Shown in pieces: positions 47,830-58,375 of a stretch of 64,000 bases of DNA. The stretch spans positions 18,447,923 through 18,511,922 of the forward strand of contig CM056380.1 in assembly GCA_029718625.1 (NCBI GenBank), read 5' to 3'. This DNA is from Synaphobranchus kaupii (Eukaryota; Chordata; Actinopteri; Anguilliformes; Synaphobranchidae). The first letter of the stretch is position 1; every line of letters starts with the position of its first letter. A program made the position numbers and the translations under genes. Below the pieces are notes generated by a model. That model had not been told where the DNA came from. It saw only the letters and a program-made list of their open reading frames with translations, and did no database searches.

Positions 47830-49382
47830 CAATGCGTGAGAGCGATGAGTGGAAGACGGCATTTAACACACACCACGGACACTACGAGTACCAGGTGATG
47901 CCTTTCAGCCTCACTAGCGCCTCCTCTGTCTTCCAGGCGCTAGTGAATGACATTCTCAGAGAGATGCTGGAGAGGTTCATGTTTGTCTACCTCGACAACA
48001 TTTTAATTTTCTCCCCGAATCTCAACTCTCACGTCGGCCATGTTAGGCAGGTGTTGGAAGCGCTCCTTAAGGCGCGGCTATTCGTTAAAGCCGAGAAGTG
48101 CTCATTCCACACTGATTCTGTCTCTTTCTTGGGTTTCATTGTGGCAAATGGAAAAGTCCTTATGGACCCAGAGAAAGTTTTGGCGGTCAAGAACTGGCCC
48201 ACTCCAGCATCAGTGAAACAAGTGCAGCGCTTTCTGGGTTTTGCTCATTTTTATCGGCGGGTCATCCGCAATTTTAGCACGGTAGCCGCACCTATCACAG
48301 CCCTTACAAAAAAAACATCACGCTCGTGGTTCCAGTGGAACTCTAGGGCTGAGGCAGCGTTCACAGAGCTAAAGAACAGGTTTAGCTCTGAACCAATTTT
48401 AATAACTCCCAATCCCTCCCTCCCCTTTGTGGTAGAGGTGGATGCTTCGGAGCTGGGTGTGGGAGCCATTCTGTCCCAGTACTCCCCGCTGGACCGTAAA
48501 ACGCACCCATTCGCGTATTTCTCTCGTGCCTTAACACCTGCCGAGAGAAATTATGACGTAGGGGACCGGGAGCTGTTGGCGGTCAAATTGGTATTGGAGG
48601 AGTGGCGTCATTGGTTGGAAGGAGCCGAGCACCCTTTTACTGTCTGGACCGACCACAAGAATTTAGAATATGTCCAACAGGCTAAGACGCGCAACTCCCG
48701 TCAAGCCCGATGGGCATTATTCTTCGCCCGGTTTAGGTTTATACTGACCTACCGACCCGGGTCGAAGAATATTAAGCCGGATGCGCTGTCGCGCATCTAT
48801 GACCGCACCGATAAGGAACCGCACCCGGAGCCCATCATGCTGACCACCCAGATTATTGCTCCGGTGATGTGGGAGATTGAGGCGGTTGTTCAAAAGGCGT
48901 TACGCTCAGACCCGGGCCCAGGTGGGGGTCCGTCTCATTGTCTGTTCGTTCCGCCCCGTATCAGGTCACAGGTTCTCCAGTGGGGTCACTCCTCACAGTT
49001 GGCGGCCCATCCTGGCGTCCACCGGACTAGGGAATTTTTGTCGCAGCACTTTTGGTGGCCTAATATGGAGAGCGACGTGCGGGAATTTGTCGCCGCTTGT
49101 TCGGTCTGTGCCCGCAGCAAGGTATCTCGGCTCCCACCCTCTGGCCTCTTACGTCCCTTACCCGTTCCCAGCCTTCCTTGGAGCCATGTCGCCCTCGACT
49201 TTGTTCCCCGGTTGCCTGCGTCCCAGGGCAACACGGTGATCCTGGTTGTGGTCGACAGGTTTTCCAAGGCGGCACACTTCATCGCCCTACCCAAGCTGCC
49301 ATCAGCACCAGAGACCACCCAACTGATCCCATTCCCATTATTTTGTTTCATTTCCCCTGTTACTGCGGAGCTGTCCGCTTAG
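47830..49382 (+). pseudogene. Ty3 pol fragment: reverse transcriptase, RNase H, truncated integrase
   Basis: Longest pol piece, frame 0, open with an upstream ATG at 47811. Reverse transcriptase motifs [12 protein letters not shown] and [10 protein letters not shown] are visible; the second catalytic Asp of the YxDD box is Asn (codon AAC, 47997-47999), which should abolish polymerase activity. RNase H follows, with [12 protein letters not shown] (Asp codon 48441) and WTDHKNLEY (Asp codon 48651). The integrase zinc domain is intact as H-x3-H-x25-C-x2-C from 49008, and the first catalytic Asp lies in HVALDFV (49197). The frame ends at 49382 without the second Asp, the Glu, or any chromodomain, so integrase is truncated. 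Confidence 0.85.
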
Positions 49383-49727
49383 TGGCGTATTTCTAACGAA
49401 ATACGCTTTCAGATTCCTTGGTTGTGGCGTTTGGTTCTCCAAACCTTACACACCCCCTTACAAATACATATTCAAAATAATTGAACTCTCACGCAGATTT
49501 CCTACGAACATGTTACTGACCCATACGTACAATCATTAAATAATTTTCTTCTGAATATTAAAGAGGATATTTTTATTTTTTGAAGGGATTTACTGCTTGT
49601 GTAAAAGGTTTACCACAAAATGAAGTATTTGACCTAGGCACAATGATAATTAAAGTCTTTGAAATCTCCAAGACAACTCCAAAGACGATACTGATTCTCT
49701 GATTACACCAAATAGTAGCATCATGTA
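49383..49727. other. Sequence between Ty3 and piggyBac-like elements
   Basis: Begins with a small inverted repeat (GCGTATTTC ... GAAATACGC, 49384-49405) right after the integrase stop. It may be the remnant of the Ty3 3' end, but no LTR could be verified. The rest is AT-rich, with nothing recognised. Confidence 0.4.
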
Positions 49728-50340
49728 TTAACCCTTGTGTTGTCTTCATATGATGTATGTGATGTATGTTTTGACCCTATGTTCATAGGGTCAAAAATGA
49801 CCCACCCTCACCAGACCCCTTGTGATAAAGTTAATTGAATTTTAAAACCTTAATCCAATTTAGATGTGCGGCACTTCATTTTGATTATGACTTCTGAAGT
49901 TCTGATTTCATAACTGCAGAGCTAACTATGAAAAGTACGAAATGCACACAGGCTTATCACAGGTACATAGGAGAGACACAAACTGAGGTAAATGAAAATG
50001 ACTGACTAAGAACTGAAACAATCAAGAAATACACACCTTGCCTATGTGACCGAAACTTTGCACTATTAAATGTATTTTTGCAAGTATCTCACAGTGTGCA
50101 GGAGTTATTTTCATTTATAACTGCAGAGTTAAAAATGACTCATAAGACCATCTTTGTACCTTGATGGTGTACTACTTGTATAAAAATGTAGTAAAGGGGA
50201 ATGCTTAACTTTTTTCGAATGGTAGTGTCACTCCAGGAAAAGTAAATTAATTTCATGTTGAAAAAGATGTTTAGGGGCTTTTCTCTGCTGTTAAACCCAG
50301 GAAAGGGTAATATTTGACCCGAGGGCAATGCGAGGGTTAA
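49728..50340. mobile_element. piggyBac-like non-autonomous transposon with TTAA ends
   Basis: Starts TTAACCCTTGTGTTGTCTTC at 49728 and ends with the imperfect complement GAGGGCAATGCGAGGGTTAA at 50340, so both ends carry TTAA, the piggyBac target. A perfect 13-bp stem lies just inside the left end (TTTTGACCCTATG 49769-49781 with CATAGGGTCAAAA 49784-49796); near the right end TTTGACCC recurs. The interior has two related ATAACTGCAGAG segments (near 49911 and 50119) but no transposase. At 613 bp it would depend on an autonomous relative. The class is inferred from TTAA and the CCCT-type termini. Confidence 0.7.
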
Positions 50341-51355
50341 GAACTATGCTAAGATTTTTCAGGCTGAGCTCAATAAAGGGCCAATGGTGACATTAATTTA
50401 AGGTCAATTCCATGCTGATATCACAAGTATCAAAGTATCTTTTTTTACATAGTTGTCAATACCTGGAACAGCTTGCTGTGTCATGTGATAGAGGCTGTCG
50501 GAGACATTTGGGGTATTAAAGACCAGACTTGACACAACGTTGGATACTCTCTAGACTACAGTTACATTATGAGCGAGATGGCCTGCTCTCTTCATTATGT
50601 ATTCATGTGTTGTGTCTTTGAGGCGGTAACACTGGAAATGGATGTTCAATCTTTTTTGGTCCTCAGGGGGTTTCTCGTTGTTGAAGGAGATGGAGGTATT
50701 GGCGGAACTGAACATGGCACCGAGCTCCACGCCCCTCTCTAATGTCTCCATTACAAGATGCCGAACCCGGCTCAGTCTCCGGCAGTGGTTCCTAACCGAA
50801 CCCGCATCCCCCCGCCCCCAGCAGCCCAATCGGTTCGGCTCTTAATGAGGTCAACAGCCGTCTCTTTTTTCCCAGGGACAAGCGCATCACAGGGGCCAGG
50901 TGGTGCTGTTTTACTGAGCAGTTGACGGGAAGGATAAATGAGGGAAAAGTACTACATAACTGACAAAATGGGATTAATTGAGAGTATTTAAATCTCTGTT
51001 TGCCGCCCTATGTCCCTCTCAAACTCGCTTTCTCTGAGTGTTTCTCTCTCTCCCTCCCTCTCTCTCTCTCCCCCTCTCTCGCTTCCTCTCTCTCTCTCTT
51101 CCCCTCCCTCTCCCTGGACCCGGTTCCTGCTGCAGACGGGTGCAGGGTGTGTTTTGGTCGTGCTGAACGGGGAGGGTAGCTCTGCTCTGCGCCACGCGGC
51201 TGGAAGAAGGTCCTCCCGCAATCTGTCAGCCTGATCTCCGCAGCTCCTGCCCCGCCCGGGGAGCGCTTAATGAGGTCACTGCCACTTATCTACAGAGGCA
51301 GGGGCACACGCAGGGCTCTCATCCTGCTCCGGATGTGCACATTTGCTGAAGATTA
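50341..51355. other. Gene-free stretch with CT-rich tract
   Basis: Contains a pyrimidine tract of about 100 bp (51011-51112, mostly CT/CCT). Open frames across the tract are low-complexity. Nothing else recognised. Confidence 0.5.
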
Positions 51356-51735
51356 ATGGCACATGGTCCCTTATGGTGTCCCCTTGCTCACTGGATTACA
51401 ATGGCAGACACTCCCTTATACTGACTCTTCCTCACTAATGGCAGACACTACCTTATACTGACTCTTCCTCACTAATGGCAGACACTCCCTTATACTGATT
51501 CTTCCTCACTAATGGCAGACACTCCCTTATACTGACTCTTCCTCACTAATGGCAGACACTCCCTTATACTGACTCTTCCTCACTAATGGCAGACACTCCC
51601 TTATACTGACTCTTCCTCACTAATGGCAGACACTCCCTTATACTGACTCTTCCTCACTAATGGCAGACACTCCCTTATACTGACTCTTCCTCACTAATGG
51701 CAGACGGTCCCTTGCGCCATCCTCTTCCTCACCAG
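51356..51735. repeat. 37-bp minisatellite array, about 10 copies
   Basis: Unit contains AATGGCAGACACTCCCTTAT followed by ACTGACTCTTCCTCACT. Central copies are almost identical; the first (51356-51394) and last (from about 51696) are diverged, showing the probable single-copy progenitor sequence at each edge. Confidence 0.92.
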
Positions 51736-52767
51736 ACTGCATCACCCACCGATAACAGCATGTGTGCAGTTTTGTTGCATAACATGTAGACTGCAGTTAT
51801 CCAACCCCAACGGACCTGTTTTTCAGTGGAATGACTCCAGTGTTTGTTTCAGACTGACAGCTGGTAGCGTATAAACTTTCACTGTAAGGGTTGATTCCCG
51901 TACAAAGATCAGAGAGATGAGACAGACAGACAGACAGACAGGCAGATAGATAGCTCAGATAGAAGACGTGCGGTCAGACAGACGGGTGGATATGGATAGT
52001 TAGTAATGCAGTAATGTCTGTGCCAATCTTAAGAGAGAGAGAAGAAAGAAGATGGAGAAAGCTCATTTTTAAACATCGCATTCACTCTTAATTACCACTG
52101 CATTGGAGCCAGCATGGGAGATTAATCCAGTGTCTATTAATCATGTCTGGTCTAGGGGGAGAAACAGCAATGGCTTATTACAGGCGGAAAGACAAAAGAG
52201 ATGGAGGCAGAGAGAGGGGTGGGGTTCAAATCAAATCAAATCAATTTTATTTTGTATAGCGCATTTTATTTTTACAGAGAACTACCACAAAGCCGCTGTA
52301 CAGAGAAACAAAAAACAAGGACACAGACTCAGAAAGGCTATAAGGACGGCTGACACTGCTGGCTTGTAATGGCCCGCTCAGCAGTGAGTCCAATTAGCTA
52401 ATCGGCTAGCCGAGTGCTTAACAGAGGAAAAAGTAGAAAATTCCCTATCTGTCCCTTAAATGCAACAAAGATTTCCACCAAAGGAGCAAATCTGACAGAG
52501 GACACTGGACAGAAAAAGAAAAAGAAAAATTGCAAATAGCAAATAAGGTAATAAAAACTCCCCGGTGATTGTGGTGGTTGGCAGAGGGTTAGGGTTAGAG
52601 GTGGGGTTGGCAGAGGGTTAGGGTTAGGGGAGTTGGGAGAGGGGGGTGGAGATGAAGGATCTCAGTCTGTCACAGCCCCAGGACTCACTGCTCATTGTGC
52701 AGACCATTGGTGACAAGGAATGGAGACCACAAGCACGTCTGGGCAGCCAGCGAAGAGACCCCCGTTC
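51736..52767. other. Gene-free stretch
   Basis: Contains a CAGA microsatellite (about 51920-51942), a LINE-like 3' tail listed separately, and two short GGGTTAGGGTTAG motifs (52585-52599, 52613-52629). No exon recognised. Confidence 0.5.
52226..52330 (-). mobile_element. 3' end of a non-LTR retroelement
   Basis: On the minus strand a CGGCTTTGTGGTAG-type segment and GCGCTATACAAAATAAAAT are followed by a (TTTGA)n tail (plus-strand TCAAATCAAATCAAATCAA at 52226). This is the usual layout of fish LINE 3' ends with a pentanucleotide tail. Only about 100 bp remain. Confidence 0.5.
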
Positions 52768-54389
52768 CAGTGGCGGATTAAGGGGGGGGGGGGGGGGGGG
52801 TCTGACTGGGCTGAAGCCAGGGGCCCCCAATATTTAGGGGGCCCCAAAATTAGTTAACAAAAAAAACTATTGTTTGTGTGTAAAATAAATTTCATACCTA
52901 GATAGACCAGATGAGGAGAGAGGGATGCCGACTGTCAGCAATGTGGTGTGTGTGGGATAATTAGACCTTGTACTGAGATCTTATTTGATACTACAGTGTG
53001 CAAAGGTTTTAACTGAATGCCTGAAAATCGACATGTAGGGAGAACCGGGCAAAAGAAACACTTTTTACATTTATCCGTTTTACTCAAAAGTCAGTAGAGA
53101 TAGAGAGGCCATATTTTCTGACAAACAACGTGTCTGTGTCCCTCACTAATAGCAACTGGAATTTTGTTTCCAGCATAAACGAGTCGGATATAAATTGGCC
53201 GCAAACCAGATGAGTGCAATGTATCTTTTGTCCCTGCCGTGCGGGACGAAAGATACACTGAATCGGGACGAAAGAAGCACCTGATGAAAAAGTGTGCTTT
53301 AGCGGTCTTATCTATGTCTTGTTTTTTATGCACATTCCTTTCAACAAATGTACTGTCAGCCAAAATTCCATGTTAGTGACGAGTCAATGAATAATGCCAG
53401 AAGTTTAAAATCCATGAAAATCAACCATGCATCAAGAGCATAATGTAGCATAATTAATAGAATTTTGCCTCACAAAGTTAAACGGTCTATATATATCTGT
53501 AGACATCGATGTATTGTAATGTATATATCATATCTATTGTGTCTATTTATTCCTTATTTTAATGAATTGTTAAACAGTGCCATGAATTACTTTTAATTGT
53601 GGGTTCAAATCAATAACTGGTTGAAATAGGCTTAAAATGGGACATTATTTAGGCTAAATCACTTAAAATAAGAACTGTGTTCAAATACAAAAAAAAAACA
53701 GACCCTGGTATTTTGTTAGGGAGGTGTCTCTCTACCATTTATGACACTTGTTGCTATCTATTTATGATAAGCCTATGGCAAAAATGAATGGAGAAAATAT
53801 TTAGAACCATTGGGTGTGCTTTTTGACGTCAGGGTACTTTTAGGACTTAGTCCAAAAAATGTCAGCTGCTTTCAGCATGCTAATTGACGGAGACTGCTCT
53901 ACAAATTACACCAAAGGAATACATTGTAAGCTGCTGCGGGGCAAAAGAAATACTGAGCGGGGTGAAAGAAACAAAGTGTTTTAAAAATAACTTTGTTCTA
54001 GCACTCCGCCAAAATGAAACGCACGTCACTGGTTTTTTGCAGAGTGAGAGGGTTATGATGACATCCTAACTGCGGCGGAGAGCGATCATTTTCAAAGTTG
54101 AAAAGAATGAAAAAATGAAGGTAGAAGGTGCATGGGACAACAGAGGACTCTTATGAGTACTGAAAATGAATTGTAAGCTCACTGAGCTTCACTGACTTGA
54201 TTGATGACTTCGCCATGAGAAAAGTTTGTAAACGTACGATGTAATAATAATAAGTATGTGGATGAAATTCAATATAATTACAATTCAATTCAATAGAATT
54301 TCTGTTTACTTACTCTAGTAATCATTTTGATGGAAGGGCCCCTGTTTGAATTACAGCCAGGGGCCCCATGCAACCTTAATCCGGCTCTG
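52768..54389. mobile_element. Second hAT-like transposon, 1.6 kb, no intact transposase
   Basis: Left terminus CAGTGGCGGATTAAGG (52768-52783) pairs with the right terminus, whose reverse complement is CAGAGCCGGATTAAGG (14 of 16). Flanking 8-mers CCCCGTTC (52760-52767) and CCCAGTTC (54390-54397) match at 7 of 8, as for a hAT target duplication. A G19 run begins inside the left terminus (52782-52800). Both ends also carry CCAGGGGCCCC-like segments (52814-52826, 54357-54368). The interior is AT-rich, with no transposase recognised and only short open frames. Confidence 0.75.
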
Positions 54390-54866
54390 CCCAGTTCATC
54401 CCCATCATCACCTCAAAACACCCCATTCCAGTCACCAGGGGCTTCGCCAAGAATTAACCGAGAATTCTTTGTCATTTACCGATTTTTAGAAAACATCCAA
54501 ATGCCATCCGTCATTTTGACAGATAAAAAAATATCGCTGCAAACGCATTATACATTAATAACTGACTGCAATAAGCCTAGCCTAAAAAGACGTCTATTGT
54601 AGTTCTAGCTATGCCTTGCAGTGGTCCTGTCATTGTGATTGGCGCTCCTCCCTTTCCGATAATTGTAGCGTAGTTACTTCTAGCATAGAGTCGCATCATC
54701 TCTCTGTCATGTCACAAATTAAGCCATTTTTGTAGCTAACGTTACAGCAAGGGCATGGAATTAAGATTTTTTTTTATAAACATGTTCTGCACCATAGGCA
54801 CCGGGTTTATTTATTATTTTTTACCAGGGGGTGCCCTAAAAAAAAATTCTACCACAGGCAGAAAAC
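54390..54866. other. Spacer, nothing recognised
   Basis: AT-rich sequence between two DNA-transposon-like elements. The open frame across 54327-54602 begins inside the hAT-like element and has no recognisable domain. Confidence 0.45.
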
Positions 54867-55328
54867 ATCCCAGCAAACAGTGGACGTCCCAGGGATGTCC
54901 CCTTTTAGTCCCCTCAAAGTTATGATGTGATGTTCCCTAGGGATGTCCTAAAAACATTACTAGGATGTTATAAAATTCCTAGGAAGGTCATTTTGGTTTC
55001 AATATGACATTTAAATTGAATTTTTCAGGGACGTTCAAGCAACGTCCCTATCTGGTTATATGACATTGGGGTTGTGCTCATAACATCATGGGACATTCAA
55101 GGACGTTCCTGCAACGTCTATTACTTGTTACAATATAACGTCATTTAATGAATGTCTGGGGGACGTTACTAGAACGTCCCCCAGATGTCCCTGGACGTCC
55201 CAAGAACATTCTCTGTGATGTCTACGTAACATTTAGAAAACCCTACAAAAAGACGTCAAGGCGACATCCTGATGATATTTCGAGACCTTCAGGGGACGTC
55301 CCGTGGACCTAACTTTGTTAGCTGGGAT
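54867..55328. mobile_element. MITE-like element rich in GGACGTCC motifs
   Basis: Left end ATCCCAGCAAACA and right end TGTTAGCTGGGAT form imperfect inverted repeats. The interior, 462 bp in all, contains many variants of GGACGTCC/GGACGTTC on both strands (for example 54892, 55021, 55115, 55151, 55172, 55298). No open frame. The short size, inverted ends and lack of coding suggest a non-autonomous DNA transposon; superfamily not determined. Confidence 0.6.
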
Positions 55329-55999
55329 TGTAGTTAAGCGCATAAGCATAATATTTCTGACACATTTGTTTCCCATATCATTCAGTTTGTTTGTTAGGCC
55401 TATAGAAAACATAACATTCCATGCATAACGTTAACCTGGGTCCTTTCAAAACAATAGGCTATAAAATTTTGCCGTATGTAGCCTATGCAACATGTCACAT
55501 TTTATCCTATTGAATGCCTCCAGTAAATAACTACAAAATGGACTCTACAATCGCGCCACATTTTGCAACAGCTCAAACATTAAACATATAAGCTGCCTTG
55601 CGTTGCTTTTTTCCTCATTCTTGTAAGACTGAGTCATTTCAGTCTATTTATGTGCATTTGCTGTCTTTTACCGAAGCAATTCATGTTTTAGGCTATTACT
55701 ATTTTGCATAATTTACCCTATATATAAGGAAGCAAGGAAAGGAAAGGAGTGAAAGTAAGAGATTGGAATGAACCCGAGACATCTAGAGGAGTGGAAATCT
55801 AGGTTAAGAGATGGTTTGACATCTTTTCGACATAAACATATCAATTTGGCTCAGGTTTTACCAAGATAGGCTATAGCCTGGCTACATTCTAGCTGGTCAA
55901 AAAACTTTAAAAATGTGTCCATCTCTAGAGAACCAGTAGCCTAGTGTGTAGCAGCATACCTCAACAAATAGCGTTTTTTGTTGGTTGCTTGTTTCGCGT
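55329..55999. other. Spacer before the L2 LINE
   Basis: AT-rich; a GGAAAGGAAAGG purine stretch around 55729-55770. Nothing coding recognised. Confidence 0.45.
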
Positions 56000-56983
56000 T
56001 TATTTCACGTTGCCTCATGTCTGCATCAAAATGGATTAAACCACCCGTGACCTTCACAGATCCAGTGACACCCCACATCCCCCATACCGAACCCATCGCT
56101 ACACTGTCGTCCTTCAAGATTCCGGAGGACGCAGATGTGCTCCAGCTGGTGACACACCATCGCGCAACCACCTGAACCCCATACCTTCAGCAGTCCTCCA
56201 GTCTATATCCGCTGAGCTCCTTCCATATCTGTCCTCCATTATCAACACCTCCCTAACCTGTGGCCATGTTCCTGCTGCCTTTAAAACTGCCCGTGTACCC
56301 CCACTCCTTGAAAGACCTAGCTTGGACCCCTCTGATGTCAGGAACTACCGTCCTGTATCTCTCTTGCCCTTCCTGTCCAAAACTCTTGAACGAGCTGTCC
56401 TTAACCAACTGTCTGTTTTTCTCCACCAGAACAACCTGCTTGAGCCGTATCAGTCCGGCTTCAGAACCGGCCATTCCACTGAAATTGCTCTCCCTCTCCT
56501 CTGTTCTGATTCTCCTTGTCCTGTCTGCGGCGTTCGACACGGTCAACCACAAACTCCTGATCTCCACACTCATGGGCATTTCTGGGACTGCCCTCTCTTG
56601 GTTTGTATCGTATCTCACTGATAGATCCTACCAAGTCTCCTGGAAGGGTTCTGTCTCTGCACCCCATTCCCTGTCTACAGGAGTCCCGCAGGGATCTGTA
56701 CTGGGTCCTCTGTTGTTCTCTATGTATACTAAGTCTCTTGGTTCAGTAATTAATTCACATGGCTTCTCACACCATAGCTATGCTGATGATACTCAACTCT
56801 TCCTCTCTTTCCCTCCCTCTACCCCACAGGTTAAGGAGAGCATATCTGCTTGTCTGACTGACATCTCTGAGTGGATGGCTACCCATCACCTGAAGCTCAA
56901 CCTTGACAAGACAGAGCTCCTCAGTCTTGTCTCACTTATTGTATGTCGCTTTGGATAAAAGCGTCTGCTAAATGACTGTAATG
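56000..56983 (+). pseudogene. L2-type LINE reverse transcriptase remnant with 3' tail
   Basis: Non-LTR retrotransposon copy, 5'-truncated. Frame 0 (about 56176-56510) carries NYRPVSLLPFLSKTLERAV and QSGFRTGHSTE. Frame 1 (about 56510-56926) carries LSAAFDTVNH, GVPQGSVLGPLLF and YADDTQLFLSF with the catalytic ADD at 56782-56790. These are the ordered reverse transcriptase motifs of the CR1/L2 clade. About 20 residues are missing at the frame change. After LNLDKTELL the sequence jumps almost directly to the 3' tail CTTTGGATAAAAGCGTCTGC (56949-56968), so the C-terminal part of ORF2 is deleted. No endonuclease domain is present. Upstream coding traces (to about 56040) lie in frame 1. Confidence 0.85.
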
Positions 56984-58270
56984 CATCAAACTATAGCTTC
57001 ACTCTGCAATAAGATTCACCCTGCAATACGATTTGCCCATGGGTGCCCTGGCCCCTGAGCACCCACAAAATTGGCGCTTTGTTTTAAAGGCAGTTGATCG
57101 CCTCCAATTTTATTTTCAACACTAGCTGAGCAAAAACAGTGAATGAAAACTTTTTTTTGAGTAAACGTGTTCTGCACTTTGTATTGCATAGCCTACACAT
57201 AATTATTGTGGCTGTAACGGAGTCGCGAGTAGGCTAACTCATCATAATTCAACCTAATAATTTCGTTATGAGCAGACTTATATTTGATGGAACTAAAAAG
57301 TTATAATACCGGACATACATCCAGAACTGCAACGCAGACAATATAATATCGGTAAACATTAAAACTTAATGACCGGTAAAAAAATAGATAGTGACGGTTT
57401 TTTTCAACCCCGTCCGTCACGTTGACGGATTATGATTTATTCTAGCACAACCACAGCTTCGCCTACCAAAGAGCAAACCAAAAAGCAAGCAAACAAAAAA
57501 AAAAACAAAAAAACAAGATATTCTCCCTGAATTTATACTTATAAGGCCCCTCTAGTATAAGGCCCCTCTAATCTGCCTATGGAGTGATACGAAGATACGT
57601 TCTTAACAGAGTGTTGCTTGGTATAGTGGGTGAAGAAATTACCCAGGGTATCGCTCAGTAATTTTGAAGCAGATTAACAGTAAGTTCATAACAAGCACTC
57701 ATTGAGAATGTAGTCTTTTCTTTGACAAGATAATACTAATTTTGAGCTAGCCGAAGAACATTAAATTAGAGTTGAGACAGCCATTGTCAGCCCTCCTCTG
57801 GAGATATGGCTGTCCCTCCACAGCAGCGAATCTGCATTTGAACTCTTATCCAGGGAAACTTACATATAGATACAGTGCATTTATACTTATTTATATTTCA
57901 GATTGCGTATTGGGCTCACGATTAACAGTAGCCCGGTAGACCTGGGCTACCACCATTTTGGCTACCTTTCTTTGTCACCTGGCTCCCCGTTGGGTTACAA
58001 ATTTCCATTCCTTTTTTAGTATGGTTCTCAATTTCAGAAGAAGAGAAGAGTCTATGGGCAGTTGACAGATTGACTAATGGTAAAAAATAGGCGATATGTC
58101 CTCCTGGCTTGATACAGCGTTGCCCGTAGCAATAACAGCCCCTCATGTGGCCCATGCAAAATGTTATAATTAAGCTAAAACACAACCTAAATGTTGGCAT
58201 AGCATCTACAAAAAAAAACAGAGCTAAAAGTGAGATAAGTACAATACCATTGTTAATTTTAGCCATTAAT
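56984..58270. other. Gene-free stretch
   Basis: Contains an A-rich run (about 57496-57515) and an 18-bp direct duplication around ATAAGGCCCCTCTA (57541-57570). The minus-strand open frame 57922-58266 (114 aa) has no recognisable domain. Confidence 0.45.
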
Positions 58271-58375
58271 AATTACATTAGTCATTACATTAGTCATTTA
58301 GCAGACGCTTTAATCCAAAGCGACATACAATAAGTGCATACAGAAACGTCATCGAAATCACTACAGAACAGACAA
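58271..58375 (-). mobile_element. L2-type 3' tail, second copy
   Basis: On the minus strand it reads TTATTGTATGTCGCTTTGGA then AAGCGTCTGCTAAATGACTA, the same 3' tail as the LINE at 56939-56983, followed by two more ATGACTAATGTA units. Both LINEs and SINEs that share L2 tails end this way, so which one this is cannot be told from about 100 bp. Confidence 0.7.

Larger units (their letters stand above)
45929..49382 (+). mobile_element. Truncated sushi-like Ty3/gypsy retrotransposon
   Basis: Order gag, protease, reverse transcriptase, RNase H, integrase is that of Ty3/gypsy (Metaviridae). The gag sequence and CCHC knuckle resemble the sushi group, from which the mammalian RTL/PEG10 genes derive. 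Gag is open, but pol is spread over frames 0, 2, 1, 2 and 0 (start position modulo 3). Integrase stops after its first catalytic Asp. No LTR pair, primer-binding site or polypurine tract is identifiable, so both ends appear lost. The copy cannot transpose on its own. Its GC content is higher than that of the flanking AT-rich DNA. Confidence 0.9.

Noticed and set aside
48251..49351. Minus-strand and alternative-frame open frames within the Ty3 element (for example 48986-49351)
   Set aside because: Shadows of the well-supported plus-strand pol frame.
52585..52629. Interstitial telomeric repeats
   Set aside because: Only two GGGTTAGGGTTAG stretches of about two hexamers each, within a repeated local phrase; too short to claim telomeric origin.
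57922..58266. 114-aa minus-strand open frame
   Set aside because: Unrecognisable translation; part sits close to an L2 tail. No splice or start support.
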